This document shows, piece by piece, positions 9,908 to 19,768 of a DNA stretch of 57,280 nucleotides. The notes under the pieces are model-generated. The model saw nothing but the letters and a program-made list of their open reading frames with translations, made no database searches and had not been told where the DNA came from. Numbering within the stretch: position 1 is the first letter of the stretch; each line of letters starts with the position of its first letter. The stretch spans positions 1 to 57,280 of the forward strand of contig NZ_JWIZ01000037.1 of NCBI RefSeq assembly GCF_001038205.1. The letters run 5' to 3'. A program made the position numbers and the translations under genes. The DNA comes from Muribacter muris. Its GTDB lineage: Bacteria; Pseudomonadota; Gammaproteobacteria; Enterobacterales; Pasteurellaceae.

Positions 9908-10345
9908 ATGTCTTACCGCCGTAAACGTAACGACATTAAATCTGAAATTAATATTGTGCCGTTTCTTGACGTGCTATTAGTGCTATTGCTGATTTTTATG
10001 GCAACCGCCCCGATTATCAGCCAAAGTGTTAAAGTTAACTTGCCTGAGGAACGCCACAGCCAATCGGTTTCTAACGAAGATAAAACCCCTGTCATTTTAG
10101 AAATTGCTGGAGCTGATCAGTATAGACTGAAAATTGAAGGGAATTATATGCAGGCTGATCAGCAGGAAATGTTATCGGAACAAGATGTTATAGACTATGC
10201 TGCCGAGGCTTTCCAAAAAAATGGCAAAACCTTATTTTTGGTTGCCGGTGATAAAGACGTGGCATATCAAGAGATTATGAAAGGTATTTCATTACTGAAA
10301 GATGTCGGAATTGAGTCGATCGGCTTAGTGACGGAAGGAAAATAA
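9908..10345 (+). CDS. tolR: Tol-Pal system protein TolR
   Basis: ExbD/TolR family protein, 145 residues, with a single N-terminal membrane helix that carries the proton-accepting aspartate (INIVPFLDVLLVLLLIFMAT; D at about 21). A periplasmic domain follows. An AGAGGA ribosome site precedes the ATG. A 65-base gap separates it from tolQ. Confidence 0.95.
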   Translation: MSYRRKRNDIKSEINIVPFLDVLLVLLLIFMATAPIISQSVKVNLPEERHSQSVSNEDKTPVILEIAGADQYRLKIEGNYMQADQQEMLSEQDVIDYAAEAFQKNGKTLFLVAGDKDVAYQEIMKGISLLKDVGIESIGLVTEGK

Positions 10346-10361
10346 TCGTCAAGGATAATGT

Positions 10362-11600
10362 GTGAAAGCTCAAAATGATAGATTAGAGATTGCCGTTATT
10401 TCTTCTATTCTGTTGCATTTATTGCTGATTGGCCTGTTTTTGTTAGGTTCATTTTTCACAAAAACAGCAATGCAAAGTGCTGGCGGTAGCGGCGGTGAAA
10501 CGGAAAGTTTTGAAGCCGTGATGGTCGATACCGGTCAAGTTGCAGCGGAATATGGCAAGGTTAAAGCCGAAACCGAGAAAAAATCACCGGAAAAACCGCA
10601 AAAGCAGCCGCAAGATGAACCTGAGGTCGATCTTGCACGGCAAAATGAAGCATTGGCGCAAAAAGCAATTCAACTTGCCCAACAACAGAAATTGGAGCAA
10701 GAACAGCAGTTAAAAGAGGCGCAACGTCAGCAAGAATTGGCGCGTCAGGCGCAAATAAAACAAGTGGAATTGCAGAAAAAGCAGGAAGAAGCAGCTCAAA
10801 AAAAATTGGCAGAAGCAGCTCGTCTGAAAGCCGAAGCGGAGGCAAAACGTTTAGACGCCTTGGCGAAACAGGCTGAAGAAAAACGCAAGGCAGACGAGGC
10901 TGAAAAACAGCGCAAACTAGACGAACAGAAAAAGCTAAAAGCGGAACAAGAGGCAAGAGCAAAACAGGAAAAAGCTGAGAAAGAGGCGAAAGAAAAAGCT
11001 GAAAGAGAGGCAAAAGCGAAAGCAGAAAAAGAGGCGAAGCTAAAAGCCGAACAAGCAGCAAAAGAAAAAGCGGAAAAAGAAGCGAAAGAAAAAGCTGAGC
11101 GAGAAGCCAAAGCGAAAGCAGAAAAAGACGCTAAGCTGAAAGCCGAAAAGGAAGCGAAGCTCAAAGCGGAGAAAGAGGCTAAGGAAAAAGCAGATAAAGA
11201 GGCTAAAGCGAGAGAAGCAGCAAGAGCATTGGATTTATTGGAAGGCGGCGGTAGCCAAGGCAGCAACCGTAATTCCGGTGCGCAAGGCTCTGGTGGTACA
11301 ACGGGAGCGGGTAAAGGCGCGAATGTTGATGGTTCGGCATACGGTCAACGCATTAAGAAATTGATACAATCGAAATATCGAACAGATCCGAGTTTTGCAG
11401 GAATGCGGTGTGAAGTAAAAATTTTCTTAGAGCGGGACGGAACTATCCGTAACTATCAAGTTATTAAAGGTGATAAAGTAGTTTGTGATGCGGCAGTGAG
11501 TGCAGTGGTTGCGACTCGAAAAGTACCTGCTGCGCCATCTGACGCAGTTTATGGGCAATATAAATCGCCAACATTGGAATTTAGCTTAAAAGTTAAATAA
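10362..11600 (+). CDS. tolA: Tol-Pal system protein TolA
   Basis: Energy-transducing periplasm-spanning protein of 412 residues. It has an N-terminal membrane anchor (about 11-34), a long alanine/lysine/glutamate coiled coil (about 65-290, many KAEKEAK-type repeats) and a C-terminal globular domain III from about 320 ([20 protein letters not shown]) with two cysteines. The start is GTG at 10362, with AAGGA upstream. The repeat-rich middle makes long but meaningless antisense reading frames. Confidence 0.95.
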   Translation: MKAQNDRLEIAVISSILLHLLLIGLFLLGSFFTKTAMQSAGGSGGETESFEAVMVDTGQVAAEYGKVKAETEKKSPEKPQKQPQDEPEVDLARQNEALAQKAIQLAQQQKLEQEQQLKEAQRQQELARQAQIKQVELQKKQEEAAQKKLAEAARLKAEAEAKRLDALAKQAEEKRKADEAEKQRKLDEQKKLKAEQEARAKQEKAEKEAKEKAEREAKAKAEKEAKLKAEQAAKEKAEKEAKEKAEREAKAKAEKDAKLKAEKEAKLKAEKEAKEKADKEAKAREAARALDLLEGGGSQGSNRNSGAQGSGGTTGAGKGANVDGSAYGQRIKKLIQSKYRTDPSFAGMRCEVKIFLERDGTIRNYQVIKGDKVVCDAAVSAVVATRKVPAAPSDAVYGQYKSPTLEFSLKVK

Positions 11601-11620
11601 TCCCAAATATGAGGTTTAAT

Positions 11621-12907
11621 ATGAAATTAATTTCTCGTTTTACGAGTATGCTTGGTGTGATTGGATTATTTATGTCAGGATTAGTGAATGCGGATTCTGA
11701 TGTGCGTATTTCAATTGATGAAGGGGTCAGTATAGCGCAACCGATCGCTATTGTGCCATTTAAAGCTAACGGAGGTGTGCCTGCTGATGTTGCTCAAATT
11801 ATCTCAGATGATTTGCGTAATAGCGGCAAATTCTCACCGATTCCGCGCAGTAATTTGCCGGCACAACCGGGTTCGGCTGCGGAAATTATACCTGATCAAT
11901 GGAGTGCCTTAGGGGCGGATAATGTCGTTGTCGGGCAAGTATCCTCTACTGGCGGTGGTTATAATGTTGCTTATCAGTTGATTGATGTGTTGGGGACTTC
12001 AGGGGCTGCCGGTAACGTGATTGCACAGGGGGCATTTAATGTGCCTGCCGCTCAAATCCGCCAAGGCGCGCATACGGTGAGCGATCAGGTTTTTGAAAAA
12101 TTAACCCAAATCCGAGGCGCTTTCAGAACAAAAATTGCTTATGTGGTGCAGCGTGGGGTGTCTTCTTACGAATTGCGAGTGTCCGATTATGACGGTTTTA
12201 ATGCGTTTACCGTTGTGAAAAGCAAAGAGCCGTTAATGTCGCCGGAATGGTCGCCGGACGGTTCAAAATTAGCTTATGTTACCTTTGAAAATAAAAAATC
12301 ACAGGTGGTTGTACACGATCTACGTTCAGGTGTTCGTAAAGTAGTCGGTTCGTTGAAAGGGCATAACGGTGCGCCTGCATTCTCGCCGGACGGTTCTCGC
12401 ATTGCTTTTGCCTCAAACCAAGACGGCTTATTGAATATCTATATCACTGGCGTGGGGGGCGGTACGCCAAGACAGCTGACCAGTGGGGCAGGAAATAATA
12501 CCGAACCGAGTTGGTCGCCGGATGGCGGTTCTATCCTGTTTACGTCTGATCGCAGCGGATCACCGCAGGTTTACCGAATGAGTGCGGCAGGCGGCGGTGC
12601 GAGTTTAATCGGCGGGAGCGGGAGCGGTAAGATTTCCGCAGACGGTAAGAATTTAATCATGGTCTCAGGGGATAAAATTGTAAAACGTGATCTGGCTTCC
12701 GGTAGCACTGAAGTGATCAGTTCGACATTTTTAGATGAAAGCCCAAGTATTTCACCGAATGGGACAATGGTTATTTATAGCTCTACCAAAGGGGTGAGCA
12801 AAGTGCTACAATTGGTGTCCGCAGATGGCCGTTTTAAAGCTAATTTGCCGGGAGCAGGCGGACAATATAAATTCCCTGCTTGGTCACCTTATTTGACTAA
12901 ACAATAA
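11621..12907 (+). CDS. tolB: Tol-Pal system periplasmic protein TolB
   Basis: Six-bladed beta-propeller that binds Pal. The 428-residue product has a signal peptide (cleavage after VNA near residue 24), an N-terminal domain, and repeated SPDGSK/SPDGGS propeller motifs. I chose ATG 11621 over the in-frame ATG at 11609 because the AGG at 11612-11614 then serves as the ribosome site. The gene lies directly downstream of tolA. Confidence 0.95.
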   Translation: MKLISRFTSMLGVIGLFMSGLVNADSDVRISIDEGVSIAQPIAIVPFKANGGVPADVAQIISDDLRNSGKFSPIPRSNLPAQPGSAAEIIPDQWSALGADNVVVGQVSSTGGGYNVAYQLIDVLGTSGAAGNVIAQGAFNVPAAQIRQGAHTVSDQVFEKLTQIRGAFRTKIAYVVQRGVSSYELRVSDYDGFNAFTVVKSKEPLMSPEWSPDGSKLAYVTFENKKSQVVVHDLRSGVRKVVGSLKGHNGAPAFSPDGSRIAFASNQDGLLNIYITGVGGGTPRQLTSGAGNNTEPSWSPDGGSILFTSDRSGSPQVYRMSAAGGGASLIGGSGSGKISADGKNLIMVSGDKIVKRDLASGSTEVISSTFLDESPSISPNGTMVIYSSTKGVSKVLQLVSADGRFKANLPGAGGQYKFPAWSPYLTKQ

Positions 12908-12926
12908 TTCTTCTTGGAGAAACACA

Positions 12927-13400
12927 ATGAAAAAACTAGCTAAAGTTTTAATGATTGCGGCACCAGCTTTCGTTTTAGCAGCTTGCAGCAGCTCAAACGA
13001 CAACGCAAGTGCAAATGCTAATACAGCAGGCGCGGCGGATAACGGTCAAACATTTGGCGGCTTATCTGTGCAAGATTTACAAACTCGTTACAACACTGTG
13101 TATTTCGGTTTTGACCGTTATACTGTTGATGGCGAATACCAACAACTTTTAGATGCTCACGCAGCATACCTCACAGCTTCACAAGGTAAAGTAACCGTTG
13201 CCGGTCATGCAGACGAACGTGGTACACCTGAGTACAACATCGCTTTAGGTCAACGTCGTGCAGACGCAGTGAAAAACTACTTAGCGGCTAAAGGTGCGAA
13301 CAATGTTGCTACCGTATCTTACGGTGAAGAAAAACCGGCAGTATTAGGTCATACTGAAGCGGATTACCAAAAAAACCGCCGTGCAGTATTAGAGTACTAA
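12927..13400 (+). CDS. pal: Peptidoglycan-associated lipoprotein Pal
   Basis: Outer-membrane lipoprotein of 157 residues. The lipobox is LAAC with the lipidated cysteine at residue 20. The OmpA-like peptidoglycan-binding domain carries [10 protein letters not shown] and the [20 protein letters not shown] motif. Counterpart of H. influenzae P6. It closes the tol-pal operon and is followed by a terminator. Confidence 0.97.
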   Translation: MKKLAKVLMIAAPAFVLAACSSSNDNASANANTAGAADNGQTFGGLSVQDLQTRYNTVYFGFDRYTVDGEYQQLLDAHAAYLTASQGKVTVAGHADERGTPEYNIALGQRRADAVKNYLAAKGANNVATVSYGEEKPAVLGHTEADYQKNRRAVLEY

Positions 13401-13421
13401 TTTAGTCTTGTTTATCAGCAT

Positions 13422-13453
13422 AAAGCCTCGAGATCTCTCGGGGCTTTCTTTTT
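13422..13453 (+). terminator. Rho-independent terminator after pal
   Basis: An 11-bp stem, AAAGCCTCGAG / CTCGGGGCTTT, with one G-T wobble and an ATCT loop, followed by TTCTTTTT. It ends the tol-pal transcript. Confidence 0.9.
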
Positions 13454-13546
13454 AACTTTACATATAAAATCGTAATTTCTTAATTATTTTTTCGCTATTC
13501 TTCGTTAAAATAGTGTCTGTTTTATAGGGAGCTGAAAGGAGCAATA

Positions 13547-14389
13547 ATGCAGTTTATCGGTAAAATTATTGGGTTTTTTATAGGTTATAAATTTTTTGGT
13601 GGATTTTTTGGCGGACTGTTAGGCGCATTTATTGGGCATTGGGGCGATAAAAAACTCTATGAACTGGGCAGTGTGTCTTCATCGATATTTGGCAAAAATT
13701 TAACCCGTCAATCTCTGTTTATGCAAACGACTTTTGCAGTGATGGGGCATTTGGCTAAATCAAAAGGGCGAGTAACGGAAGAAGATATTCAACTTGCCCG
13801 TCAGCTAATGGTTCGTTTAAACCTTGATGAAGCCAATAAAACCCTGGCACAAAAAGCGTTTACATTAGGAAAAGATGCCGATTTTCCGCTCCGCCAAGTA
13901 ATCCAAGAATTTCGGGAAGCCTGCGGTCAGCGCCGTGATTTATTACGTTTTTTCGTGGAGGTGCAAATACAAGCAGCATTGCAAGATGGCAATTTAGATC
14001 CGGCAGAACAGCGGATTTTATTTACCCTTGCGGAAACGCTTGACATATCCCGTATTCAGTTTGAACAGATGATCGCAATGATTGCGGCGGCGCAACGTTT
14101 TCGTTCTGGACATTATCAGCAACAAGGCTCGTATCGACAGCAAGAACAGCATCACTACCAACAGCGTAGCGGCCCGACTTTAGAAGATGCGTTCAATGTA
14201 TTAGGCGTTGGCTCAGACGCTGATCAAAATACGGTGAAACGTGCCTATCGCAAATTGATGAATGAACATCACCCGGATAAATTAGTGGCGAAAGGCTTAC
14301 CGCCGGAAATGATGGAAGTGGCAAAAGAGAAAGCGCAGCAAATTCAAGCCGCTTACGATTTAATTTGTAAAGCAAAAGGGTGGAAATAA
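13547..14389 (+). CDS. djlA: Co-chaperone DjlA
   Basis: Membrane-anchored J-domain protein of 280 residues. It has a glycine-rich N-terminal membrane helix (about 5-30), a central TerB-like helical domain (about 45-185) and a C-terminal J domain (about 212-280) with the HPD motif in NEHHPDKL. It stimulates DnaK and is linked to envelope stress signalling. The ribosome site AAAGGAG precedes the ATG. Confidence 0.94.
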   Translation: MQFIGKIIGFFIGYKFFGGFFGGLLGAFIGHWGDKKLYELGSVSSSIFGKNLTRQSLFMQTTFAVMGHLAKSKGRVTEEDIQLARQLMVRLNLDEANKTLAQKAFTLGKDADFPLRQVIQEFREACGQRRDLLRFFVEVQIQAALQDGNLDPAEQRILFTLAETLDISRIQFEQMIAMIAAAQRFRSGHYQQQGSYRQQEQHHYQQRSGPTLEDAFNVLGVGSDADQNTVKRAYRKLMNEHHPDKLVAKGLPPEMMEVAKEKAQQIQAAYDLICKAKGWK

Positions 14390-15012
14390 TGGAGCGACGT
14401 TCTCATATCATTCCACTTTTTTTACTGATCGTGATTAGCTTGATTGCGGTGTGGTCGGGGCTAAACCCAACGGATCGGACAGTGTGGTATGCGGAAGTGA
14501 TCCCGATTTTCGCCGTGTTGGCGCTGCTTGTCTTCACCTATACACGATTTCAATTTAGCGGCTTGGCATATTTTTTAATGTCATTGTGGATGATAATGCA
14601 CTTTATCGGCGCAAAATATACCTTTGCAAATGTCCCTTTTGAATGGATAAACGGCTACGTTACTCCCTTTTTAGGTGAAGATCGCAACCATTTCGATCGT
14701 ATTGCTCATTTTATTATCGGCTTTTACAGTTTCCCAATGGCAGAGTGGTTGCTGCGTAAGCGTAAATGCGGCTTAGATGTAGCGTTTTTCTTCTCGCTCT
14801 TTTTTATTATGTCGGTAGCGGCGGCGTATGAAATCATTGAATGGCAATATGCCGTGATTGAAGGCGGCAATGCAGGGATTGAGTTTTTAGGTTCGCAAGG
14901 CGATATTTGGGATGCACAAAAAGATATGCTGGCGGATACCCTTGGGGCGATTATAGCATTATTTATCTATCTGATTGCCCGTCCGGATTTACGTTTGCGG
15001 GATTACTATTAA
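14389..15012 (+). CDS. DUF2238 (YjdF-type) integral membrane protein
   Basis: A 207-residue polytopic protein with about six membrane helices and conserved polar motifs [17 protein letters not shown] and [17 protein letters not shown]. These match the YjdF/DUF2238 family, whose function is unknown. The ATG overlaps the last base of the djlA stop, so translation is probably coupled. An in-frame GTG at 14380 is an alternative start. Confidence 0.82.
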   Translation: MERRSHIIPLFLLIVISLIAVWSGLNPTDRTVWYAEVIPIFAVLALLVFTYTRFQFSGLAYFLMSLWMIMHFIGAKYTFANVPFEWINGYVTPFLGEDRNHFDRIAHFIIGFYSFPMAEWLLRKRKCGLDVAFFFSLFFIMSVAAAYEIIEWQYAVIEGGNAGIEFLGSQGDIWDAQKDMLADTLGAIIALFIYLIARPDLRLRDYY

Positions 15013-15034
15013 CAAGCGGTCGGTTAGAGAGAAA

Positions 15035-15994
15035 ATGTTGCAAACTCGTGTTATTCTTGCGCCGATGCAAGGGGTGCTTGATCCCTTTGTCCGTCAATTA
15101 TTAACCGCCGTGAATGAGTATGATCTCTGCATCTCGGAATTTGTGAGGGTGGTCGATCAAAAATTGCCGAAGAAAACCTTTTACCGCCTTTGCCCTGAAT
15201 TACATCATCAAGGCTTTACCCCGTCCGGCACGCCTGTGCGGGTACAGCTTTTAGGGCAACACCCGCAGTGGCTGGCTGAAAATGCGGCATTAGCGATTGA
15301 ACTTGGCTCGCACGGGGTCGATTTGAACTGCGGCTGCCCGTCTAAAACGGTAAACGGTAGCCACGGCGGTGCAGCGTTGCTCAAGCAACCGGAGCTGATC
15401 TATCAAGCGACCCAAGCTATCCGCCAAGCCGTGCCGAGAACGCAAGCGGTTTCGGTTAAAGTCCGCTTAGGTTGGGATTCTGCCGAACACTGTTTTGAAA
15501 TTGCCGATGCCGTGCAACAAGGCGGCGCAACCGAGATAACGGTACACGGTCGCACAAAGTCGGACGGCTACCGAGCTGAACGCATCAACTGGCAGGCAAT
15601 CAGCGATATTGCCAAGTGGCTGACTATTCCGGTGATTGCCAACGGTGAAATTTGGGATTTTGCCTCGGCAGAAAAATGCCGGAAACTGACCGCTTGTCAG
15701 GCGTTGATGGTTGGTAGAGGGGCATTGACCGTGCCAAACCTTAGCCGAGTGATCAAATATAATGCCGAAAAAATGGCGTGGCACGGTGTGTTGCAACTTC
15801 TGACTTTGTATGTACAAATGGAAAACCAGCACGATACGGGCTTTTATCACGTTGCTCGCATTAAGCAATGGCTACGGTTTTTGGATAAAACTTACCCGCA
15901 AGCGATTGAATTATTTGATATATTGAAAACGGAGCACGGCTACGAGGGGCTAAAAACACATATTATGCAAGCGGTAGGAGCAGAGAATGGATAA
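15035..15994 (+). CDS. dusC: tRNA-dihydrouridine(16) synthase DusC
   Basis: Flavoenzyme that reduces U16 of tRNA. The 319-residue product starts with the family motif [19 protein letters not shown] and has the catalytic-cysteine segment [20 protein letters not shown], plus the FMN-binding region [12 protein letters not shown]. The ATG at 15035 has AGAGAG upstream; in-frame codons further left lie over an uptake sequence (about 15011-15021) and are not needed. It overlaps ycjF by 8 bases. Confidence 0.93.
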   Translation: MLQTRVILAPMQGVLDPFVRQLLTAVNEYDLCISEFVRVVDQKLPKKTFYRLCPELHHQGFTPSGTPVRVQLLGQHPQWLAENAALAIELGSHGVDLNCGCPSKTVNGSHGGAALLKQPELIYQATQAIRQAVPRTQAVSVKVRLGWDSAEHCFEIADAVQQGGATEITVHGRTKSDGYRAERINWQAISDIAKWLTIPVIANGEIWDFASAEKCRKLTACQALMVGRGALTVPNLSRVIKYNAEKMAWHGVLQLLTLYVQMENQHDTGFYHVARIKQWLRFLDKTYPQAIELFDILKTEHGYEGLKTHIMQAVGAENG

Positions 15995-17030
15995 ACGCAT
16001 CTTTGAAGAACAAGCGGCTGCACAAGCGTTTGATTTTCAGCCGAAACGGGAGTTTAGCGAAGCGGACATTTCGCCGGATATTGAGCTTTCCGCCGATGAT
16101 ACAGCCGCATTTCAAGAGGAAAATATCAAACCGACCCGCTTCTGGATTCGCCTATTATTAGGTATGTTGGTGTTATTGGGCGTGGCGCTGATTGCCCAAT
16201 CGGTACAATGGTTGTTGGAAACTTGGCAGCAGCGTCAGTGGATCGCTTTTTTGTTTGCTTGTGTATTTTGTGTGGTAAGCCTTGCGGGCATTGGTGCGAT
16301 CGTGAATGAGTGGCGAAAATTGGTGCGGTTGAGAAAACATTATTATGATCAACAAGCCAGCCGACAATTTTTAGTCGACAAGCCGACGGCAAGCGGTGAG
16401 ACGGCAGCCCAATTTTGCAATCAAATTGCGACAAAACTGACGCACAATCCGACTATTCAACATTCGATTTCCCGTTGGCAAACAGAGCTGGACGAGGCGT
16501 ATAACGCTCAAGAGGTACTGTTTCTATTTAATCAAAATGTGCTGAATCCGATTGATGAGCAGGTGAAAAAATGGATCAGCAAAAATGCGGCGGAAAACGC
16601 ATTATTAGTGGCGGTCAGCCCGTTAGCCGTGGTTGATGTGTTGATGGTGGCGTGGCGTAATATTGCACTTATCAACCGAATTAGTCGGGCTTACGGTATG
16701 GAGCTTGGCTACCTTAGCCGATTAAAATTGTTTAAAATGGTGCTGAAAAATATGGTGTTTGCCGGTGTCAGTGAAATGGCAACGGATCTAGGAATGACCT
16801 TTTTTTCACAAAATTTAACTGCACAAATTTCAATGCGGGCGGCGCAGGGGGTAGCAGTCGGGCTACTGACGGCTCGCTTAGGCATTAAAGCGATGGCATT
16901 TTGTCGCCCGATTTCGTTTCGGGATAATGAACAACCGTCGCTTTCGGCGGTCAGAAAAGAGCTGCTAGGGGTGGTAAAAACCACATTGTTTAGCAAAACA
17001 GCGGAAAATGTTCAGTACGAACAGCGTTAA
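15987..17030 (+). CDS. ycjF: YcjF-type (TIGR01620/DUF697) membrane protein
   Basis: A 347-residue protein with two adjacent membrane helices (about 52-70 and 80-102), an acidic N-terminus, and a C-terminal DUF697 helical region ([19 protein letters not shown]). In E. coli ycjF partners the GTPase-like ycjX; no ycjX is next to it here. It starts inside the last codons of dusC. Role unknown. Confidence 0.82.
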   Translation: MDKRIFEEQAAAQAFDFQPKREFSEADISPDIELSADDTAAFQEENIKPTRFWIRLLLGMLVLLGVALIAQSVQWLLETWQQRQWIAFLFACVFCVVSLAGIGAIVNEWRKLVRLRKHYYDQQASRQFLVDKPTASGETAAQFCNQIATKLTHNPTIQHSISRWQTELDEAYNAQEVLFLFNQNVLNPIDEQVKKWISKNAAENALLVAVSPLAVVDVLMVAWRNIALINRISRAYGMELGYLSRLKLFKMVLKNMVFAGVSEMATDLGMTFFSQNLTAQISMRAAQGVAVGLLTARLGIKAMAFCRPISFRDNEQPSLSAVRKELLGVVKTTLFSKTAENVQYEQR

Positions 17031-17053
17031 TCTCAATTAAAAGAGGAGTTAAA

Positions 17054-17644
17054 ATGAAAAAGTGGATCGTGATTATTCTGATTGCGGTGGTGGCGGTTTT
17101 CGGCGGTATCACGCTTAAAAACAGCTATAATGACTTGGTGAAAGCGGAAGAAGACATCAATTCCGTTTGGGCGAATGTGGAGTCGGCTTATCAACGCCGG
17201 GCAGATTTAATCCCGAATTTAGTCAATGCGGTGAAAGGGCAGGCGAATTTTGAAAAAGAGACGCTGACGAATGTGGTTGAAGCACGAGCCAAAGCCACTC
17301 AAACCAAAATTGATCCGAGCAATGCCACTGAAGAGCAGATGGCACAGTTCCAACAAGCACAACAGGGCTTAAATTCTGCCCTTTCCCGTTTATTAGTGAG
17401 CGTGGAAAAATATCCGGAGCTAAAAGCACACGAAGGCTTTTTAAACCTTCAAGCTCAGTTGGAAGGTACGGAAAACCGCATCAATGTAGAACGCAATAGT
17501 TTTAACGGTGCGGTGAAAGAGTACAACAAACAGGTTCGTCAATTCCCGACCAAACTGGCGGCAATGATCTTCGGTTTTAAAGCCAAGCCGCAATTTAAAG
17601 CGGAAGTCGGATCGGAAAAAGCACCGGTTGTTAATTTTAACTAA
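17054..17644 (+). CDS. lemA: LemA family protein
   Basis: A 196-residue protein with one N-terminal membrane helix (about 4-22) and a long helical domain. The signature SVWANVESAYQRRADLIPNL is clear, as is the ENRINVERNSFNGAVKEYN segment. LemA proteins often accompany TPM-domain proteins, as here. Function unresolved. An AAAAGAGGAG ribosome site precedes the ATG. Confidence 0.9.
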   Translation: MKKWIVIILIAVVAVFGGITLKNSYNDLVKAEEDINSVWANVESAYQRRADLIPNLVNAVKGQANFEKETLTNVVEARAKATQTKIDPSNATEEQMAQFQQAQQGLNSALSRLLVSVEKYPELKAHEGFLNLQAQLEGTENRINVERNSFNGAVKEYNKQVRQFPTKLAAMIFGFKAKPQFKAEVGSEKAPVVNFN

Positions 17645-17648
17645 TCAA

Positions 17649-17704
17649 CAAGCGGTCTGTTTAGCCCCGTTATTTGCAAAAAGAGGGCGCAAACAGACCG
17701 CTTG
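17649..17704. repeat. Perfect inverted pair of uptake sequences after lemA
   Basis: CAAGCGGTCTGTTT and AAACAGACCGCTTG are exact inverted copies (14 bp) 28 bases apart, each with an Apl-type uptake core. The hairpin lies between lemA and the next TPM gene, so it may attenuate transcription within the cluster. Confidence 0.85.
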
Positions 17705-17722
17705 CAACGATAGGTACTCGCA

Positions 17723-18256
17723 ATGGGATTATTCTCATTATTTCAACGCAAATTGCCCCTTGATACTGCTCAAATTGAGGCAGCGATTGCCGATTTGGAG
17801 CGGCATACGTCTGCCGAGCTGAGAGTGGTGGTGGAACGCAAAGCCAAGGGACAACCGCCGGCTCGTTGCTGCCCGACCCATAAATCCGCCGAGTTTATGC
17901 AACAGGTGGATAGTCAGCCTTGCGGGGTCGAACCTTGTACACCTGCCGAGCAGCGTGCCGAAAGATTATTTGATGAATTAAAAATGGCGGAAACGGCAGC
18001 CCGTAACGGCGTGTTGATTTATCTCTGCTTCAAACCGCACTATATTGCGGTAATCGGTGATCAAGGCATTCACGAGAAAGTCGGTCAAGAATTTTGGCAA
18101 TCGGTCTATCAGATAATGCGGGAACATTGTCGGCAGGGCAATTTTACGCAGGGAATTTGTGCGGCGATAGCCGAAATTAAAATGCAGTTGGCAGCCCATT
18201 TTCCAATTCAGCCGAATGATGTTAATGAATTACCGAATGAGGTGATTGTGAAATGA
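17723..18256 (+). CDS. TPM-domain protein
   Basis: A 177-residue protein with a TPM domain (TLP18.3/Psb32/MOLO-1 type): TSAELRVVVERK near the N-terminus and YIAVIGDQGIHEKVGQEFW later. No signal peptide or membrane helix is seen, unlike its neighbour. It carries an unusual cysteine-rich insert (C54, C55, C72 and C77 region). Overlaps the next TPM gene by 4 bases (ATGA), so the two are coupled. Confidence 0.8.
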   Translation: MGLFSLFQRKLPLDTAQIEAAIADLERHTSAELRVVVERKAKGQPPARCCPTHKSAEFMQQVDSQPCGVEPCTPAEQRAERLFDELKMAETAARNGVLIYLCFKPHYIAVIGDQGIHEKVGQEFWQSVYQIMREHCRQGNFTQGICAAIAEIKMQLAAHFPIQPNDVNELPNEVIVK

Positions 18257-19029
18257 CCAAATACGTCCTCAAACCGTTTTTGTGGCTGGCAGTTTTATTG
18301 GTGAGCTTAAGTGTAATGGCAAATTATCCGCCATCGCCCAAGCCGTTTCGCTATGTGTCCGATTATACCCAAACCCTCTCACCACAGGATTTGACAACTC
18401 TCGAAAATGCGTTAGCCGACTATGGACGCAAGACCAGCTCGCAAATTGCGGTGGTGATTGTGCCGTCCACGCAGGGAGAGGAGATCGCCCATTATAGCCA
18501 TACGCTTTTTAATTTATGGGGAATTGGGCGAGCCAAGCAAAATAACGGCGTATTATTGCTGGTGGCGAAAGATGATCGGAAATTGTTTATTGCCACAGGT
18601 CGAGGGTTAGAAGGCGCATTGCCCGATGCTATTGCCTCGTCCATTATCCGTAATGAGATTACCCCGTACTTTAAGCAGCATTTATATGCACAGGGGATCG
18701 CCAAAGGGCTATCTGCGATTATTGCCGCCACACAAGGCGAGTATGCGCCTGCGGTTGAAGCTGAACAAAGCGCTGAATTTGACGGTATTGAAATCTTTAT
18801 TATTGCTGCCGTGATTATCTTTTTCCTGTTCAATGTGTTTGGACGGGGCAGTGGAATTTACATCAGCCCAAGCCAAGCGGATCGTATTATCCGCACTACC
18901 GACTCCATACGCCGAAACGGTGGCTTTGGGCGGGGCGGATTTGGCAACGGCGGAGGCTATGGCGGTGGCAGTAGCGGCGGTTTCGGTGGCGGTAATACCG
19001 GCGGAGGGGGCGCTGGCGGTAGCTGGTAA
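18253..19029 (+). CDS. TPM-domain membrane protein, YgcG type
   Basis: A 258-residue protein with a signal peptide (cleaved near VMA, residue 23), a periplasmic TPM domain (about 33-155, with SQIAVVIVPSTQGEEI and LFIATGRGLEGALPDA), a membrane helix at about 180-197, and a C-terminal tail of glycine and serine ending GGGGAGGSW. This layout is typical of YgcG-type proteins found beside LemA. Specific function unknown. Confidence 0.87.
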   Translation: MTKYVLKPFLWLAVLLVSLSVMANYPPSPKPFRYVSDYTQTLSPQDLTTLENALADYGRKTSSQIAVVIVPSTQGEEIAHYSHTLFNLWGIGRAKQNNGVLLLVAKDDRKLFIATGRGLEGALPDAIASSIIRNEITPYFKQHLYAQGIAKGLSAIIAATQGEYAPAVEAEQSAEFDGIEIFIIAAVIIFFLFNVFGRGSGIYISPSQADRIIRTTDSIRRNGGFGRGGFGNGGGYGGGSSGGFGGGNTGGGGAGGSW

Positions 19030-19047
19030 CCTAGGGTCTTTTAAATA

Positions 19048-19077
19048 AAAAAACCTAAGCACTCGCTTAGGTTTTTT
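19048..19077. terminator. Bidirectional terminator between the TPM cluster and upp
   Basis: A perfect 13-bp stem AAAAAACCTAAGC / GCTTAGGTTTTTT with an ACTC loop. A and T runs on both sides serve the convergent transcripts. Confidence 0.93.
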
Positions 19078-19082
19078 GTTCG

Positions 19083-19709
19083 TTATTTCGTGCCGAAAAT
19101 TTTATCACCGGCATCGCCTAAGCCGGGAATGATATAGCCGTTTTCGTTTAAGTGGCTATCAATGGAAGCGGTGTAAAGCTCAATATCCGGATGGGCTTTC
19201 TCAAGGGCTTTAATGCCTTCTGGTGCGGCGACTAACACCAGCACTTTGATTTGCTTACAACCGGCTTTTTTCAATAAATCGATCGTTGCAATCATTGAAC
19301 CGCCTGTTGCTAGCATTGGATCAGTGATAATTGCCAATCGTTCTTGCACATCGTTCGCCAGTTTGGCAAAGTAGGGTACGGGTTCAAGGGTCTCTTCGTT
19401 GCGGTAAATACCGACAACGCTGATTCTGGCACTAGGGATATGTTCGAGTACGCCGTCCATCATACCTAAGCCGGCACGCAAAATCGGTACAACCGTTACT
19501 TTTTTTCCTTTAATCCGCTCAACTTCGACTGCACCGTTCCAACCTTCAATCGTTACTTTTTCCATTTCTAAATCTGCGGTGGCTTCGTAGGTGAGTAAGC
19601 TACCGACCTCGTTGGCAAGATCACGGAAATCTTTGGTGCTAATATCACCGGCACGCATTAAACCGATTTTATGCTTAATTAGCGGGTGCTTTACTTCAAC
19701 AATTTTCAT
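19083..19709 (-). CDS. upp: Uracil phosphoribosyltransferase
   Basis: Salvages uracil with PRPP to UMP. The 208-residue protein has the standard length, the N-terminal [16 protein letters not shown] segment, and the PRPP loop [28 protein letters not shown] ribosome site precedes the ATG. No uraA permease follows in this window. Confidence 0.97.
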   Translation of the reverse strand: MKIVEVKHPLIKHKIGLMRAGDISTKDFRDLANEVGSLLTYEATADLEMEKVTIEGWNGAVEVERIKGKKVTVVPILRAGLGMMDGVLEHIPSARISVVGIYRNEETLEPVPYFAKLANDVQERLAIITDPMLATGGSMIATIDLLKKAGCKQIKVLVLVAAPEGIKALEKAHPDIELYTASIDSHLNENGYIIPGLGDAGDKIFGTK

Positions 19710-19768
19710 CGGGGTCTCCTCAATATCAATAAAAGTGAGTTATTTTAACAGAAATCAGGCTATCAAGT

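Noticed and set aside
10960-11220. Direct repeats in tolA considered as a CRISPR-like array
   Set aside because: They are in-frame coding repeats (KAEKEAK) without spacers of constant length.
10561-11266. Two long minus-strand reading frames of 156-166 codons within tolA
   Set aside because: They are antisense shadows of the lysine/alanine/glutamate repeat region; composition is a mirror of the repeats and there is no ribosome site.
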